Shown piece by piece: positions 11,225 through 22,900 of a DNA stretch of 64,000 bases. A model generated the notes under the pieces. It ran no database searches, was not told the DNA's origin, and saw only the letters and a program-made list of their open reading frames with translations. Source of the DNA: Annona cherimola. Taxonomy: Eukaryota > Streptophyta > Magnoliopsida > Magnoliales > Annonaceae. The translations under genes and the position numbers were made by a program. The number at the start of each line of letters is the position of its first letter. Position 1 is the first letter of the stretch. The DNA lies in NCBI GenBank assembly GCA_030490835.1, contig CM059971.1, forward strand, positions 25,103,817 through 25,167,816, written 5' to 3'.

Positions 11225-11560
11225 GTACTTTGCAATCTCCCGATTTTGCAAAATTATTTGAAGTTGTTTGTGATGCACGAGAGTTGAAATTTGAGGTGTT
11301 GTAGTTAACAAGGTCATTCAATTGCTTACTTTTTCTTAAAAACTCAATGAGGCTAGGGAGTTTAGAGATTTTAAAAAATGACCAAAACACCTTATTGCAA
11401 TTTCCCGATTTTGTAAAATTATTCGAAGTTGCCTATAATGCATGAGAGTTGAAATTTGAGGTGCTCTAAGCCAAAAAGGTCATCTAATTACACTTTTCTC
11501 AAAAGCTCAATTAAGCTCCACAAATACTCAACATATGGTTAAAAAAAATTTATGCTATTG
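11225..11560 (+). pseudogene. Ty3/gypsy RNase H start, tandemly duplicated (165-base period)
   Basis: The reading PDFAKLFEVVCDA (from about 11240) and the equivalent PDFVKLFEVAYNA (from about 11405) match the start of the Ty3/gypsy RNase H domain, normally present once. TTGCAATNTCCCGATTTTG, GAGAGTTGAAATTTGAGGTG and AAAANCTCAAT recur in both. Duplication after the element's death is likely because both copies carry stops. Confidence 0.7.
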
Positions 11561-12460
11561 TGTAAGCATTTAAATTTTAGAGATATTATTTGTTATCTTA
11601 TGAATTTGTTTTATACTCAAATCATATAGTTTTGAGGTGTTTGCAATCACAAAAATACTTAAATATTAACCATGCAAAGCGGATTAAGTTTTTGCAAGAA
11701 TTTCATATGTTCTCAAATAGTATACTAGTATTGACATTTGAGAATATTAAGAACAAATTTATATACGTTTTCAATCATCTTGTAATCATTCTTCATACTA
11801 TAAATGTTAATGTTATTAGATTCAATGAGTTGAAAATGAATAAACATCATGTACTAACTCTACGATAATGTTCATGAAGTAGAAAATGAAAATTATCATG
11901 ATTATGTTGTTCATAAGTATTTTTTCAAAGAGTAAAATTATGTATTATCAACACATTACTTCAAGCTTTTCTGATATGGAAATTACATGTTAAGAATATT
12001 ACTAGTCATTTTTGGTGTGGACAAGACAATCTAACTAGTTAAGAATAGATTTTATTAATTCAATTTTAAAAAAGATGTTGAGGGTATTACTGGTCATTTT
12101 CATAATATTGCACACATCAACTTGCTAAGACTCAAAAGAGAAATTTTGGATTATACACTCCTCGTATCTTCTAAAAAATGTCAATATAGACTTTATTCTT
12201 GGTTTTCCTAAAACCAATTGAGAATTTGATTCAATTCTTCTAATAGCTGATAAATTTTAAAAAATACTCATTCTATCTAGAGTATTAAATTTGCCAATGT
12301 TTCATATGTTGCAAAACTAATTTCCAGAGAAATTATTAAATTTGTATGTTTCATCACGTTCGATTATTTCTGATTAGAACGTTAAATTTGTCAGTTATTT
12401 TTGAAAAATATTACGGAAAGTGCGAGACCCAAGTCTCGATTTCGGTCTATATTGAAAGTA
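11561..12460 (+). pseudogene. Ty3/gypsy RNase H end and integrase remnant
   Basis: FVLYSNHIVLRCLQSQK and HAKRIKFLQEF (11607-11708) match the RNase H tail (LYSDH..L..L..Q, then ..W..FLQ). NVIRFNELK follows. Downstream, GLYTPL (about 12145), broken DF-LGLP-like text, ANVSYVAKLISREIIKF and KFVSYF...ILRK match the integrase core. The frame is shifted many times. The match fades at about 12460 and no 3' LTR was identified. Confidence 0.65.
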
Positions 12461-13966
12461 GACATTGTTGAATTAATATTTTAGAGTGTTATTGTTTAAA
12501 TGATCAATTTTTAGCAAGTTGGACCATTTTGATAAATGATGTTGATTAAGAAATATTAAGGACTGTTTGGGGAGCATAATAAATATTTATTAGATGAATA
12601 GTTGAATGAATTGGTATGAGCAGGTTTTGTTCAATTTTTCTTTAGATTCATTTCTTATTATTTCCCTATAACATGTTGTAACAATTCAGAAGTGGATTAA
12701 AGGTTTTGTCTTAGTTTGAATGTTGGGTTTGAAAATCCTAACTTAAGGAAGAAAACGACTAATGATTTTTCATGGGTTTTGAGTGCGGTAGGTATTGAGC
12801 ACGTGTAGAAATGTTTTAGGAAGAAATTTAATGTCTGATTTTCATTTGAATATTACGGTTGAAAGTTCAAAGGTTTGAAATAGTGGTTAGAGTTAGGAGT
12901 TGGAAATCCATACCTATGTTGCTTATAAAAATAGTGGATATAGACTTAATTAAATGGCGGAAATTGCTATTTTGAAATTATGGAGAGACCTCCGTATAGG
13001 TGTGATGTGTTGGATTAGGGCATGGCCCTAGGAGCATGATTTTTCCTTTTTTCTTAATTTGGGTATTTTTGTTTTGGTGTTTGGTGTTTAAATTTTTAGT
13101 ATTTATATGTCAAATTACGTATTTCATATCATACACGCTATGGTTATAGTTGATTTGTATCACTGCATTCATGAGGTGCATGTCGCTGCATGTGTGCACG
13201 TGAAGATGGTGGGGTGTTTGATTGTGAGGCAACACAGCATAACTGGCTATCTTTGCGCAAATGACACAATAGCCTAAGTGACAAATTATGTGCAGATGGC
13301 ACAACAGTTCAAGAGGTAAATTTTAAAGATGATTACTAGCATGCATAATAATAATAATAATAATAATTACGCATTCCTTCTAACATGGTTTTCCTTCTAC
13401 TTATAGTAGGTGTGGTTATATACAGATGCAAATCCTAATATTACAGGGGAGACTCTGGTAAAATGTTATTAGATTTTTCACTATGCAATATTTAAAATTT
13501 TATCATATTGATGTGAATTACACAATTTTTCTTCATTTCTGTCCTCATTGGAAGGATCTTGGTTTACCATAGCATCAATGCATTCGACATTTACACACTG
13601 ATATTAAAAGAAAAATTGCTCCAACCAAAGAAAATTATAGGCCTTTTGTAGATGATTATAGAAGTAAAAATTTGATGTTGGAAGTTACATCATGGTTCAT
13701 ATATGACTAAAAAGTTATCTTAAAAATTCAGTTAAAAAGTTGTATGTACAAGCCAATGGTTTTCTTTATATTTTAAGAAAATTGGGGTGTAATGCACATG
13801 AACTTGATTTGCGATTAGATATAGAAATTAGCTTTACTTTCAATATAAAAGTTTTATTTCCTTGCCAAGATACTTTTAGGCATCCAAATTTGGTTACTAG
13901 AATTTAAATAAATAACATTTCAACACCAACACCAGTGTTACTTGCACATACTTACTTCTTAGAATC
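12461..13966. other. Intergenic; possible decayed retroelement sequence
   Basis: No gene recognised. An (AAT)n microsatellite is at about 13346-13370. The text around 13440 (GGGGAGACTCTGGTAAAAT) looks like the inside of a plant LTR, but no TG...CA boundary with target duplication was found. Confidence 0.4.
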
Positions 13967-13968
13967 AA

Positions 13969-14243
13969 GGTGTTGTTTGGTAAGCTTTGTAGGAAACATG
14001 GCATAGAAAAGCATGAGAGCACTAATTCCTAAGCCCATTAATTCATCAGTCAATAATTAATTTTTACACATTTACCCCTACATTTCAACCATTTATCTTT
14101 TTTATTATATTCCAACTATCTTATTTATTCCATCTTTACTCCTATTATTTCATCTCAATTACACAGTTCCCAAAATATTTCATTTTTCACTTTCCACTTC
14201 ATCCCACATTTCCCACAATTTTTACATTACCAAGCAAAGCCCA
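13969..14243. mobile_element. Second Tourist-like MITE family
   Basis: GGTGTTGTTTGGTAAGC at the left and TTACCAAGCAAAGCCC at the right form imperfect terminal inverted repeats. The body (CCCCTACATTTCAACCATTT, TCCATCTTTACTCC) differs from family A. No protein. Confidence 0.55.
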
Positions 14244-15034
14244 AATAAAGAGTATCTTACAAGATAAGTTTTTTATTAGATTGAGTATTACATAAAGATA
14301 TATTGTCAACTGAATAAATAAGTTTGAACATGATGCTACATATATTACTGAAAATGAGTTTTGCTGAAATCTACATATTCTTAAGCATTATCAAAATTAA
14401 AACTTTCCCATAGTGAATTTTTTAAAAACAAAAAGGATTTGATAAGAATCAAGAAAAAGATATCAAATATCAAATATACTTATTCTAAGTTCAAAAAAAA
14501 ATATGAGAAGGCAAATATCTTAAGAGATTTTTTGGGAAGATCTTTTAAAAATATTTTTAAATATTGTATTATTGTTAGAATATTTATTAGAAAATGCTAA
14601 AAAATCTCCTAGAATCTCTTAGAATTTGTTGACAATAAATTTACTTCTTCTAGAAGTTTACATAAAATATATAATTTTTCTAAAAAAAATACTTCTTTAC
14701 TAAGTGTTGCTAAAAGAATGCCTTTTTCATCTGCCAATAGAAACTTGATAAGCTCTAAAAGAACTTCGTTATTTAATTTCTACGGTTTTTCAAAAGCATT
14801 TTTCTAGTTTCTCTACTTCTTTCTACAAGAACTTCCCAGTTTAAGTTTTACTGTTTTTTAAAAGAATTTTTCTAGTTTCTTTACTTCTTCTTCTTTGTTT
14901 TTCTACTCTCTTTACCCTCATTTTTTCTTCTTATTTCCTTGACTATTCTTTTTTTTTCTTGGATTTATTAAAAATTCTTAGAAAATCTCCTCGGATATTT
15001 CATAATTGGTTAAGAGAAAATTAAGGGGTGATCT
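14244..15034. other. Intergenic, low complexity
   Basis: AT-rich and, towards 14.9 kb, pyrimidine-rich. Two similar stretches (GTTTTTCAAAAGCATTTTTC near 14785 and GTTTTTTAAAAGAATTTTTC near 14850) indicate a local duplication. No gene seen. Confidence 0.5.
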
Positions 15035-15842
15035 CATGCATCCAGCTTCATAATTAGCATGAAGTCAACCAACTTATTTTTTAATTTTTTCATAAAACTA
15101 TTATTCTAGGCATATTTAATCTATAGACCCAATTTTACCATTTTTAGTATGTGTATCTTTTTTTCAAATTTACATTAGCGATATTTTAATCATTAAAACG
15201 GGTTTGCTTCTATATAACATTATTCATTTTTAATATTTTGATAGTTAATGAAAATTCACTCAAAAATTCACTCCATCTATTATATTTAATATCATCTATA
15301 TTATTATGAAAATTCTCTTATTTCTTTAGTATATTGTCATGGGCCCCATCTGTAAATGTAAAAATCAACATAATAAAATGATTTAATACTTAAAAATAAT
15401 TTAACATAGTATTTTCAATATCTAAATTATGTAAAATATCATTACTATGTGAATAAATTATTCTATAAAATATTATTACATTCTAATATATATACAAATG
15501 AATCTAAGCATTTTCTTAATTTACACATGGATATATCTATTTTTGAGCAACTATGACCCCCTGCACCTACTTAATTCGGATAAAACTTAGTCTCCTGGCT
15601 AAATAAATGATATTAAATACAACTAAATTTGCGTCAATCATCATTATCTTAAAAAAAATTATACAAAATTATTTCTATATAACTCGGTTACACAGAAGTA
15701 GATCCCTGTTTAAAATACTCTAATATATGAAAAAAATTTAAAATATATCTCCAAAAAAGGTAAATTTTGGTATATGAATTAAATATACCTAGAATAACAG
15801 TTTTATGGAAAAAAAAATAAAAGTAAATGAGGGCTTGCCTTA
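15035..15842. mobile_element. Foldback element split at its apex by MITE family B
   Basis: The left arm (CTCATGCATCCAGCTTCA, TAAAACTATTATTCTAGGC, ATATTTAATCTATAGACCC, CAATTTTACCATTTTTAG) ends at about 15205. Its reverse complement (AAAAAAGGTAAATTTTGG, GAATTAAATATACCTAG, AATAACAGTTTTATGG) resumes at about 15714. The material between is a family B MITE. Confidence 0.65.
15206..15713 (+). mobile_element. MITE family B, nearly complete
   Basis: Terminal inverted repeats GGGTTTGCTTCTATATAAC and, on the other strand, AGGGATCTACTTCTGTGTAAC enclose about 500 bases. Internal landmarks shared with the 7.6- and 60.6-kb copies are AATATTTTGATAGTTAATG, GGGCCCCATCTGTAAATG, ATGGATATATCTATTTTTGAG and TCGGATAAAACTTAGTCTCC. 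No ORF. Superfamily uncertain. Confidence 0.65.
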
Positions 15843-16221
15843 TAGAATCATAACTCTAATAAATTTGTATATATTTTGAATTTACCTCTCTTAAAAGTTT
15901 ATTTAAAATATACAATTTTTTAAAAGATTTCTTCTTTATTAAATGTTACTAAAATAAGATAGCCTTCTCACCCATAAATACAACTCTCGTTAGCTCTAAA
16001 AAACATTCGCAGATTAAGTTTTATAAAAAATATTTTTCTGATGTCTCTACTTCTTCTCCTTCTTATCTTCTTCTTTTTACTCTATTCTCCCAGTCTTTTC
16101 TTCGATTCTCTTTTTTTTTTTTTTTTTGAGAGGATTCTTCATTTTTCCTTTTTTCACCTTTGAATGGATTCATTGGTAATAGATTTGAGTACATTTACGA
16201 TTACATGAAATACAACGTTAA

Positions 16222-16377
16222 AACTAGCCCACGTGCTTAGCACAAGTGGAGCTCATGCTGGCCTCTGTGCCAATCATCCCGATTTCGATCCTCGTGGGGG
16301 GAGCTGTCTCCCATTTTCTGAGAGCGGTGTCTCCCTTGGATTCAAAGTTGGGTATGTATCCATCGAAGAAAAAAAAA
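16222..16377 (+). mobile_element. tRNA-derived SINE
   Basis: GTGCTTAGCACAAGTGG resembles a pol III A box and GATTTCGATCC, about 45 bases on, a B box. A GTGTCTCCC-rich body and a short A tail (from about 16369) follow. The overall plan matches the full-length SINE at 48978. No target duplication was recognised. Confidence 0.6.
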
Positions 16378-16388
16378 TTAATTTTTTT

Positions 16389-16663
16389 AAATGTGTTTGG
16401 AAAGTTACAAAAAATTTGGATGAAAAAATTTTAGTATAAAATTTGCAAAATTGAAAAAAAATAATGTGATATGGTAAGAGTAATAATCAAGAGTAAATAA
16501 AATATAGTTAAAATAAATAAATTAGTTATATAGATAGTTGTGTAAAAATGATTGAAAAGTAAAATAGTTATATAAAAAATGTGAAAAATGATAAAATAGG
16601 ATAATTATAAAAAAAAATAAAAAAATTTAGCTTGACATTTTTTGCTATTTACCAAACACACAT
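16389..16663 (+). mobile_element. Tourist-like MITE (family A)
   Basis: AATGTGTTTGGAAAGTTAC to CTATTTACCAAACACACAT, flanked by TTTAAA on both sides, with the family body (AATGTGATATGGTAAGAG, GATTGAAAAGTAAAATAG). Confidence 0.7.
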
Positions 16664-17389
16664 TTAAAAAAATCCAACGTGAAACTGAAATACATAATTT
16701 TGATAACGTAAGAATCACTATTAAAATTGGAATTTTTTATATTTTGGACCTTCTAAGTTTGCGTATTTGCTTTTTAAGCCTCGGACTTTACATAACAGCG
16801 TATTTGCAAATCGAAATCTTCTGGTTTTTAGAGACATTTGGCCGAACTTACTAATGATTTGCGTTAAAAAACCCAAACGAAGAGAGACATTAAGCGACAC
16901 AGCGCACTAATCATACCGCCCGCCAAACAGACCATTTATATATATCCATTTGGAACATTTGAACAGTTTCAATTTATTTTGTTAAAAATTAATATTGTAG
17001 GACAAAGTTAAAAGTTTGTTTATTTCATATAAGTTGTAAGAATATAACAAGCTAAAATATCTTTTTTAACTTGATTTTGTTAGCATAGAAATTATAAAAT
17101 TTTAAATTTTTAAAATATCAACGTAAATTTTTCTTTTTCGAAACATATATCAACGTAAAATTTATATTAAATGTAATTGATCCACCCGACCAAAAAATAG
17201 ACGAAAATATTGTTAACTTAATACCTATACTTTGATGGGTTGGATTCTGTCTTTATATGCTATTCGTGTAAGGTTAAATAGAGAAATAGTAGCTCTGTTT
17301 TTTCTTAATAATTTTAATTTATAAAATACAATTAATGAACGGTTTAGGTCTTAGCTATAAAGAAGAAACCCTACTTTTTATATTTAGAT

Positions 17390-18696
17390 GGGTTCTTTTG
17401 CCAATAAGTCTACAAAATTAAATCTATATTGCAGTGTTGCCCGTTAGTTTACTAAATTTGCATATATGCCCACAAAGTGTAAATAAATCACAAGTGTGTC
17501 CCTTATGTTAGAGTTTGATTTCGTTAATCTTTCAAAAAATGAAAAAAATTGTCCCTGCCCTATAAAATGATGAAAATGTCCTTGCACACATCCATCATAA
17601 TATTAGAATAAATATATATTATTTGCAAAGGGTGTGTTTGACAACACCTAAAACTTTCAAACCAAACCTAAAACTTTCAAACCAAACCTTTTCAATTTAA
17701 AATTTTTCACTCTCCACAAACTCTATTTTTTAATTATTTTTCACATCTTCCTATATAACAATCATACTTTTTAATAATTATTACACAACTGCTTATACAA
17801 TTAACTCATCTATTTTAATTTTATTCTCTTTACTACTTATTATTATCTCTATCATATCACATCGGTTTCTCGCATTCAAAAACTTTTAAGCAGAAAAATT
17901 TTCCTCAGAAATGGTTATCACTTCACAAATGCACCCAACATTTACTTGTGTTGCAATTATGATAAAATTGATCGAAATAATAAAGAGTCTCACTTTAATG
18001 TAACCAAATCACATATTAGCGATTTCATGTATCCCAATTATTAATAAAAATTTATTCCATTCACTATGTTTAAAATCATTTATTTTGCTACGAGACCAAA
18101 TTTCATTAGAATCAAAGATATGCATGAGCCACGTTTGCTTAAAAATGCAGATATTCATTTGTGAATTATGAAAAATACATAGATTTTTTAACATAGGCAT
18201 TAGAATATAACAGTACTTTATCGACTATTTCTTAACAGGGTAATGATATTTTAGATAGTTTAGATTTTGAAAATACCGCTTTAACATTGATATTTAATAT
18301 TAAACCATTTTTTTACGTTGACTACATATTTTTTAGATAAAGCCCATGCACAACAGTATATGTTAGACAAATGAAAAGGTTTACAGAACAATATAAATGA
18401 TATTAAATATAATTAATGAAGTAGAATTCTTATCAATCACCGAAATGAGAAAAATGGATGGGGTAGTGGGTTTATATGGAAGTTGAACTCAATAATAAAT
18501 GTATATTATTAAATATTATGACGGATGTGAATAGAGGCATTTTGGGCATTTGGCAAAAATCTAAGGCAATTTGTTGGAACCTTAATGGAAAGTACATATT
18601 TGCAATTTCATGCTAACTATATTTGCAAATCCATTAAATTAACGAACAAACCCGCAACAAAAGTGTAACTTTGTAGGCATATCTGCAAGAGACTCC
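17390..18696. mobile_element. Mutator-like element with ~250-base terminal inverted repeats
   Basis: Left arm 17390-17625 and right arm about 18440-18696 are imperfect inverted repeats: GGGTTCTTTTGCC with GATATGCCTACAAAG-type partners, TTTGCATATATGCCCACAAAG, and CATCCATCATAATATTAGA against CATCCGTCATAATATTTAA. The element lies between ATTTAGAT copies (17382-17389 and 18697-18704). Adding one diverged base gives 9, the Mutator norm. No transposase remains; it is about 1.3 kb and contains a family A MITE. Confidence 0.65.
17630..17936 (-). mobile_element. Tourist-like MITE (family A) nested in the Mutator-like element
   Basis: GGGTGTGTTTGACAACACC to CACAAATGCACCC with the family body. A 20-base internal duplication (CCTAAAACTTTCAAACCAAA twice, 17648-17687) distinguishes this copy. 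Confidence 0.7.
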
Positions 18697-18704
18697 ATTT
18701 AGAT

Positions 18705-19831
18705 CTACCAGTTAATAGAGAAAATTGCTCGACCTGCTTCCAGATAAACTGCTATAAATACCATCCATTTGCAGGCATATCTTTGGTAAGGTCAGCAACC
18801 TGATGAATGGACGTGCTCCCGCCAACAGTAGCTGGACCATCCATTTACATGAAAGGAATTATCCCTATCATCCTAGTTGAAAATGGGTCTTAGAGCTTTA
18901 AAATCAATGGTATTTTAAAACTTTGACGGGGTTAAACTTTTTTTTTTTTTTTCAAAATTTGCAGGGGTCAATTACCCACATTATCATCCAGGTAGATCCA
19001 TCTATGAATCATGAACTCAAACCCTAGATGGGAATGGCAGAAAGAAAAGAAAGATATTTCAAACAAAAGCCCCATTTGGGGAGATACCTAAAGTAGTGTT
19101 CCATCTATTTTTTTTAATTAAATTGAATTTTCTTTTGGAGATTTTGATGAATCATCCAAATCATGCAATAGAGATGAGGATCCTTCATACACATGTATAA
19201 TGCCCTTGAACAAAAGAAGGAGAACTCAGTTTTTGCATCTAGCAAAAACTATCATATCAATGATTTTGATCTTTAAATAGCCCCATCTAGAATGTCCAAA
19301 ATCTCAACCATTCCTATTCAGCAAATCTCAGCCACGATTTATTTCACCCTTCTGTACATACTAACACATGCATCTATACTCAGAAAAACATTCAATGCAG
19401 TTACACACCTCACCCAAGCAGGATTGTTTTTTGTGCACAAAAATTAAGACAAAAGAGGAGGGAGATGTAATGAACCTTGGCGATGTTAACAAATGAAAGA
19501 AAAGATTCCTATAAGCAGAACTTTTGAGGAGTGAAAGAAATTAAAGGAAAGCTTAACAAGAACAGAACTTACTGACTGAAAATGTTAACATATGCATGCG
19601 TTAACAAGGAGGCCAACACCAAGCCTGAGGTTCCAACGGCCAATCCTCAGCAAAAGTCTTCTAGCATCCACCAGGCTGGATCACTTGGCTTCTAGGAGAA
19701 GTTTTTGGCTAGATGTTTCAGTCATTCTTGAACTTGGTTTCTTGGTAGATGACCTGACCTGAAGTTTTCCATATTTGAACTACACACTCTTGAGAGGAGT
19801 TGTCAAATGTGATAAAGAAGATGCCATTGAT
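18705..19831. other. Intergenic or untranslated sequence, no recognised gene
   Basis: Less repetitive than its left neighbour. No conserved protein was recognised in any frame. If the candidate exon ending at 19832 is real, bases below it would be its minus-strand 3' untranslated region. Confidence 0.4.
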
Positions 19832-19965
19832 TTATACCTGCTGTCGATAGTGGTTAGTGGCCAGATGGTGCCTCTGCATGGTAGACGGAGTAATATTCGT
19901 GCTGCCGTTACGCATTTGAATTTTGCATGCATTGCTGACAGTTGGAGCTTGTCCGTATGCAGCGA
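19832..19965 (-). CDS. Candidate last exon of an unidentified gene (tentative)
   Basis: On the minus strand a possible splice acceptor (CGCCCCAACTCAG, ending at 19966) precedes an open stretch of about 44 codons, read as SVAAYGQAPTVSNACKIQMR and continuing through a Ser/Thr/Asn/Gln/His-rich tail to YRQQV and a TAA stop at 19834-19832. Composition resembles a normal plant protein C-terminus rather than a transposon. I do not recognise the family and cannot link it to upstream exons. It could be chance. Confidence 0.2.
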
Positions 19966-22900
19966 CTGAGTTGGGGCGTTATCTTGGTATTATCGTGTGC
20001 AATATTAACAAATACTCTTTAAATTTGGAAATGGTTGCCTTGCAAAAAAAGTTATCGCAATTATAGAGCATCAATTTCTCTTTCCATTACAGAGAATCTC
20101 AATGAATTGCCATTTTCCACATGAATATTGACTATGTTTCACAGTGTTACTTCTTTTCTTGTTATCTTTCCGAAAGTCAGTAACTTTTATAAACCATTAA
20201 TTTCTACAAGTTGTGGTAAAAGAAAAAAATAATATATTACTAGACCAATAATACTAACAGACCCCAGAACTGGATGATAGACCAGGGGCAACCATCTACG
20301 TTGGCTAGGCTTTTTATGATGTGAAATTTTTCTCAATTTAGAAGCAAGGGAGGTTAGAAAGCAAAAGATAATGGAACTTTAAAGGCTATAACAGACTGCC
20401 TAGTATGAAGTACATCCCCATAAAGAAAGCTTCAACATATAGCCAGGGAAGATTATAAATATGTAGAAAAAGTCTCTAAACCTTTTAGATTCTTGATTCT
20501 ATTGATTCGAGTGGCATCTTGATCTGAGAACATGTATTGCAAAGTAATCGATGATAGTCAAGAGTCCATTCAGATTCAGGTCCAATTCACTTGCAAAATT
20601 AGTTAAATTAATAATTATAAGTGCATAAATGTCAAATATATAATCAAGATTATAGCTAGATTAGACAACAATTGGACATGCTATCCACTAGTAGCCTAAG
20701 AAGTGTGACCACCAACTACAAGAGAAACTCAAAGCAGGTAATCCCCAAGAACTTTTCGAGGCTGTGGGTTGATGGAGTTGAGATTAGCACTCTTTAAACT
20801 TTGATAACAGAGAGAATTCTTGTATCAGATGCATGCTCCCTCTCTTTCCTCCTTTTTTCTCTTGGTTATAAAAACCAAACAACAGATAAGAGGGCCATAG
20901 TGCACAGAGACAATGGATTGAACAGGATCAGGTCTTAGTTTTGTTATTGTCTACATGCTGAGATGCGGAGTTGATGATACATAACTTACTTTTTGAATTC
21001 TCACCGATTAGCATTCAGATGGAAGTTAGCCTATAAGTTCAGTTTTCTTTTTTCTTGGTGAACCTCCATTTGCCCAGTTCACAGGTTTGCGCATGTTTAT
21101 GGCCAAGATCTAGCTCATTCTATGGCAGCATAAATCCAAAATCAAAGGATTCTGCATATGGTCTATGTATTGTTTATTTTGAGAGACATGGATGGCCGCT
21201 TACATGTCATCTGCCAGAGCTGCGCATGACTCCTGATTTGACTTATGTTGAGCCCAACACATGGCCCACCAGATGTAGCTTATTTTATTATTCCACAGTT
21301 TCTAAAATTAGCTTATAAATACAAGTAATTAGTTTTTCAAGACATGTCTGATTGTCTGTTATCTGAATCCCAACACGAATTTGTTTCTTCTTCGTCCCAT
21401 TTATTTCTAATTCATACACAATGCTAATTAATGACTTCTGAAAGAAACTTTTCGTTTAAATTTAAAATGTGTTGTTCAGTGACTGTCATAATTTAGTCTC
21501 CAAAATGGGTTTAAAGTTATTAATCATAGGAGAACTAACTTGCATTCAATGTGTTTAGAGTATACAAGAATACATCTTGTAAAGACAACAGATGATTGTA
21601 TTTTATGTTATAACTGAGGTTAGTGTTGGCTTCGCGGCAACTGTATTTTGTATAAGATTTCAATCACCAGATGCAACCAACTTGTTGCACGTTTTACTGA
21701 GATTTAGTATAGCTGAGTTTTGAAATAATGCAATTCATCTAATTGATCATGATTCAATTTAGAAAGTTATAAAATAGATATATTCCAAATAATGAAGCAA
21801 TTTTGAATTGCTTCTTCAAACATAAATTTTTCATTAGAAGAAAAGGCACAGTGCATTAAGGAGACAAAAAATTTTAGTACAATCCCATTCATTTTCAAAC
21901 ACATTACTGGGATTTAGTTCATGTGATTTGAAGCCATGAGCCAGTGACTCCTACAGAATAAATAGGATGTTTCATGTTCTATTTCCCAATGAAATTCATT
22001 TGAGTCATTTCTTTCCTTAATTGTGACTATGAGAAACTTTGGAAAAATAGGTTGACTTTCCACCTCTCTTGTTAAAAATCGTCTGAATGGTTCATTTCAA
22101 CTCTAGAAGTCCTATAACGCTGGAATGGAAAAGGATTTCACTTAAGGGAGTTATGTTTCTCAATTGAATCATAAAAAACTTTGACAAAGCATGATCACCA
22201 GCAATCTTAAGTGACCTATCAATGCCTAGCAAGAGCAGGAGTTTCTACCATTTAACTCATGATGAACTATGTAGCCAAATTTCTTCAGGCAAGAAAGGTT
22301 CCTAATTGCAACCATGTCAACACTCTCTGTCATCCCTTTGGATGCTTGGAAAGAGCCAGGTGTTATTTATTAAAGATTTCTACCACTTAACCCACGAGAA
22401 TTCCTAAACCAGAAAATTTTGACCGGTTAATCCATGAGGAGCCATAAAGCTGAGTGATTTATGCCGTTTACCTCAAAAGCGAAGTTAGCTGATTTTTTCT
22501 ATCTAACTTGTGAGAAATCGTAAAAAAGTTATTTAAGCCTGATCTGGAACCAAGGACATAGCAGCTGGACAAAGGTCATACTGTTCTGGCAATGATAGTA
22601 TCAATCTTTTTAATTGTCAAAGAAGCATCACACAGCAAGATGATCTTTGTTGTTTAGACCATGACACATTACAAAGCGATATGAAAAGCTCAAGCTATTC
22701 ATTCAAGAGAACAGAAATCCCTTTCATGCATCATTAGCTTTGGGTTGTATTAATACACCCTCCTTTAAAGGCCAATGGGCACAATGGTCATGAACCAAGG
22801 GTAGCCCCTTCCACTTGGCATATCTCCCCTCACCTGCTAGAATTTAATCCAAACTCTAGGCCGACCCCTCCATCTTAATGGGGGAGCTACACTACAATAA

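Noticed and set aside
16233..16439. Two plus-strand frames of 62-68 codons
   Set aside because: They translate a SINE and the adjoining MITE.
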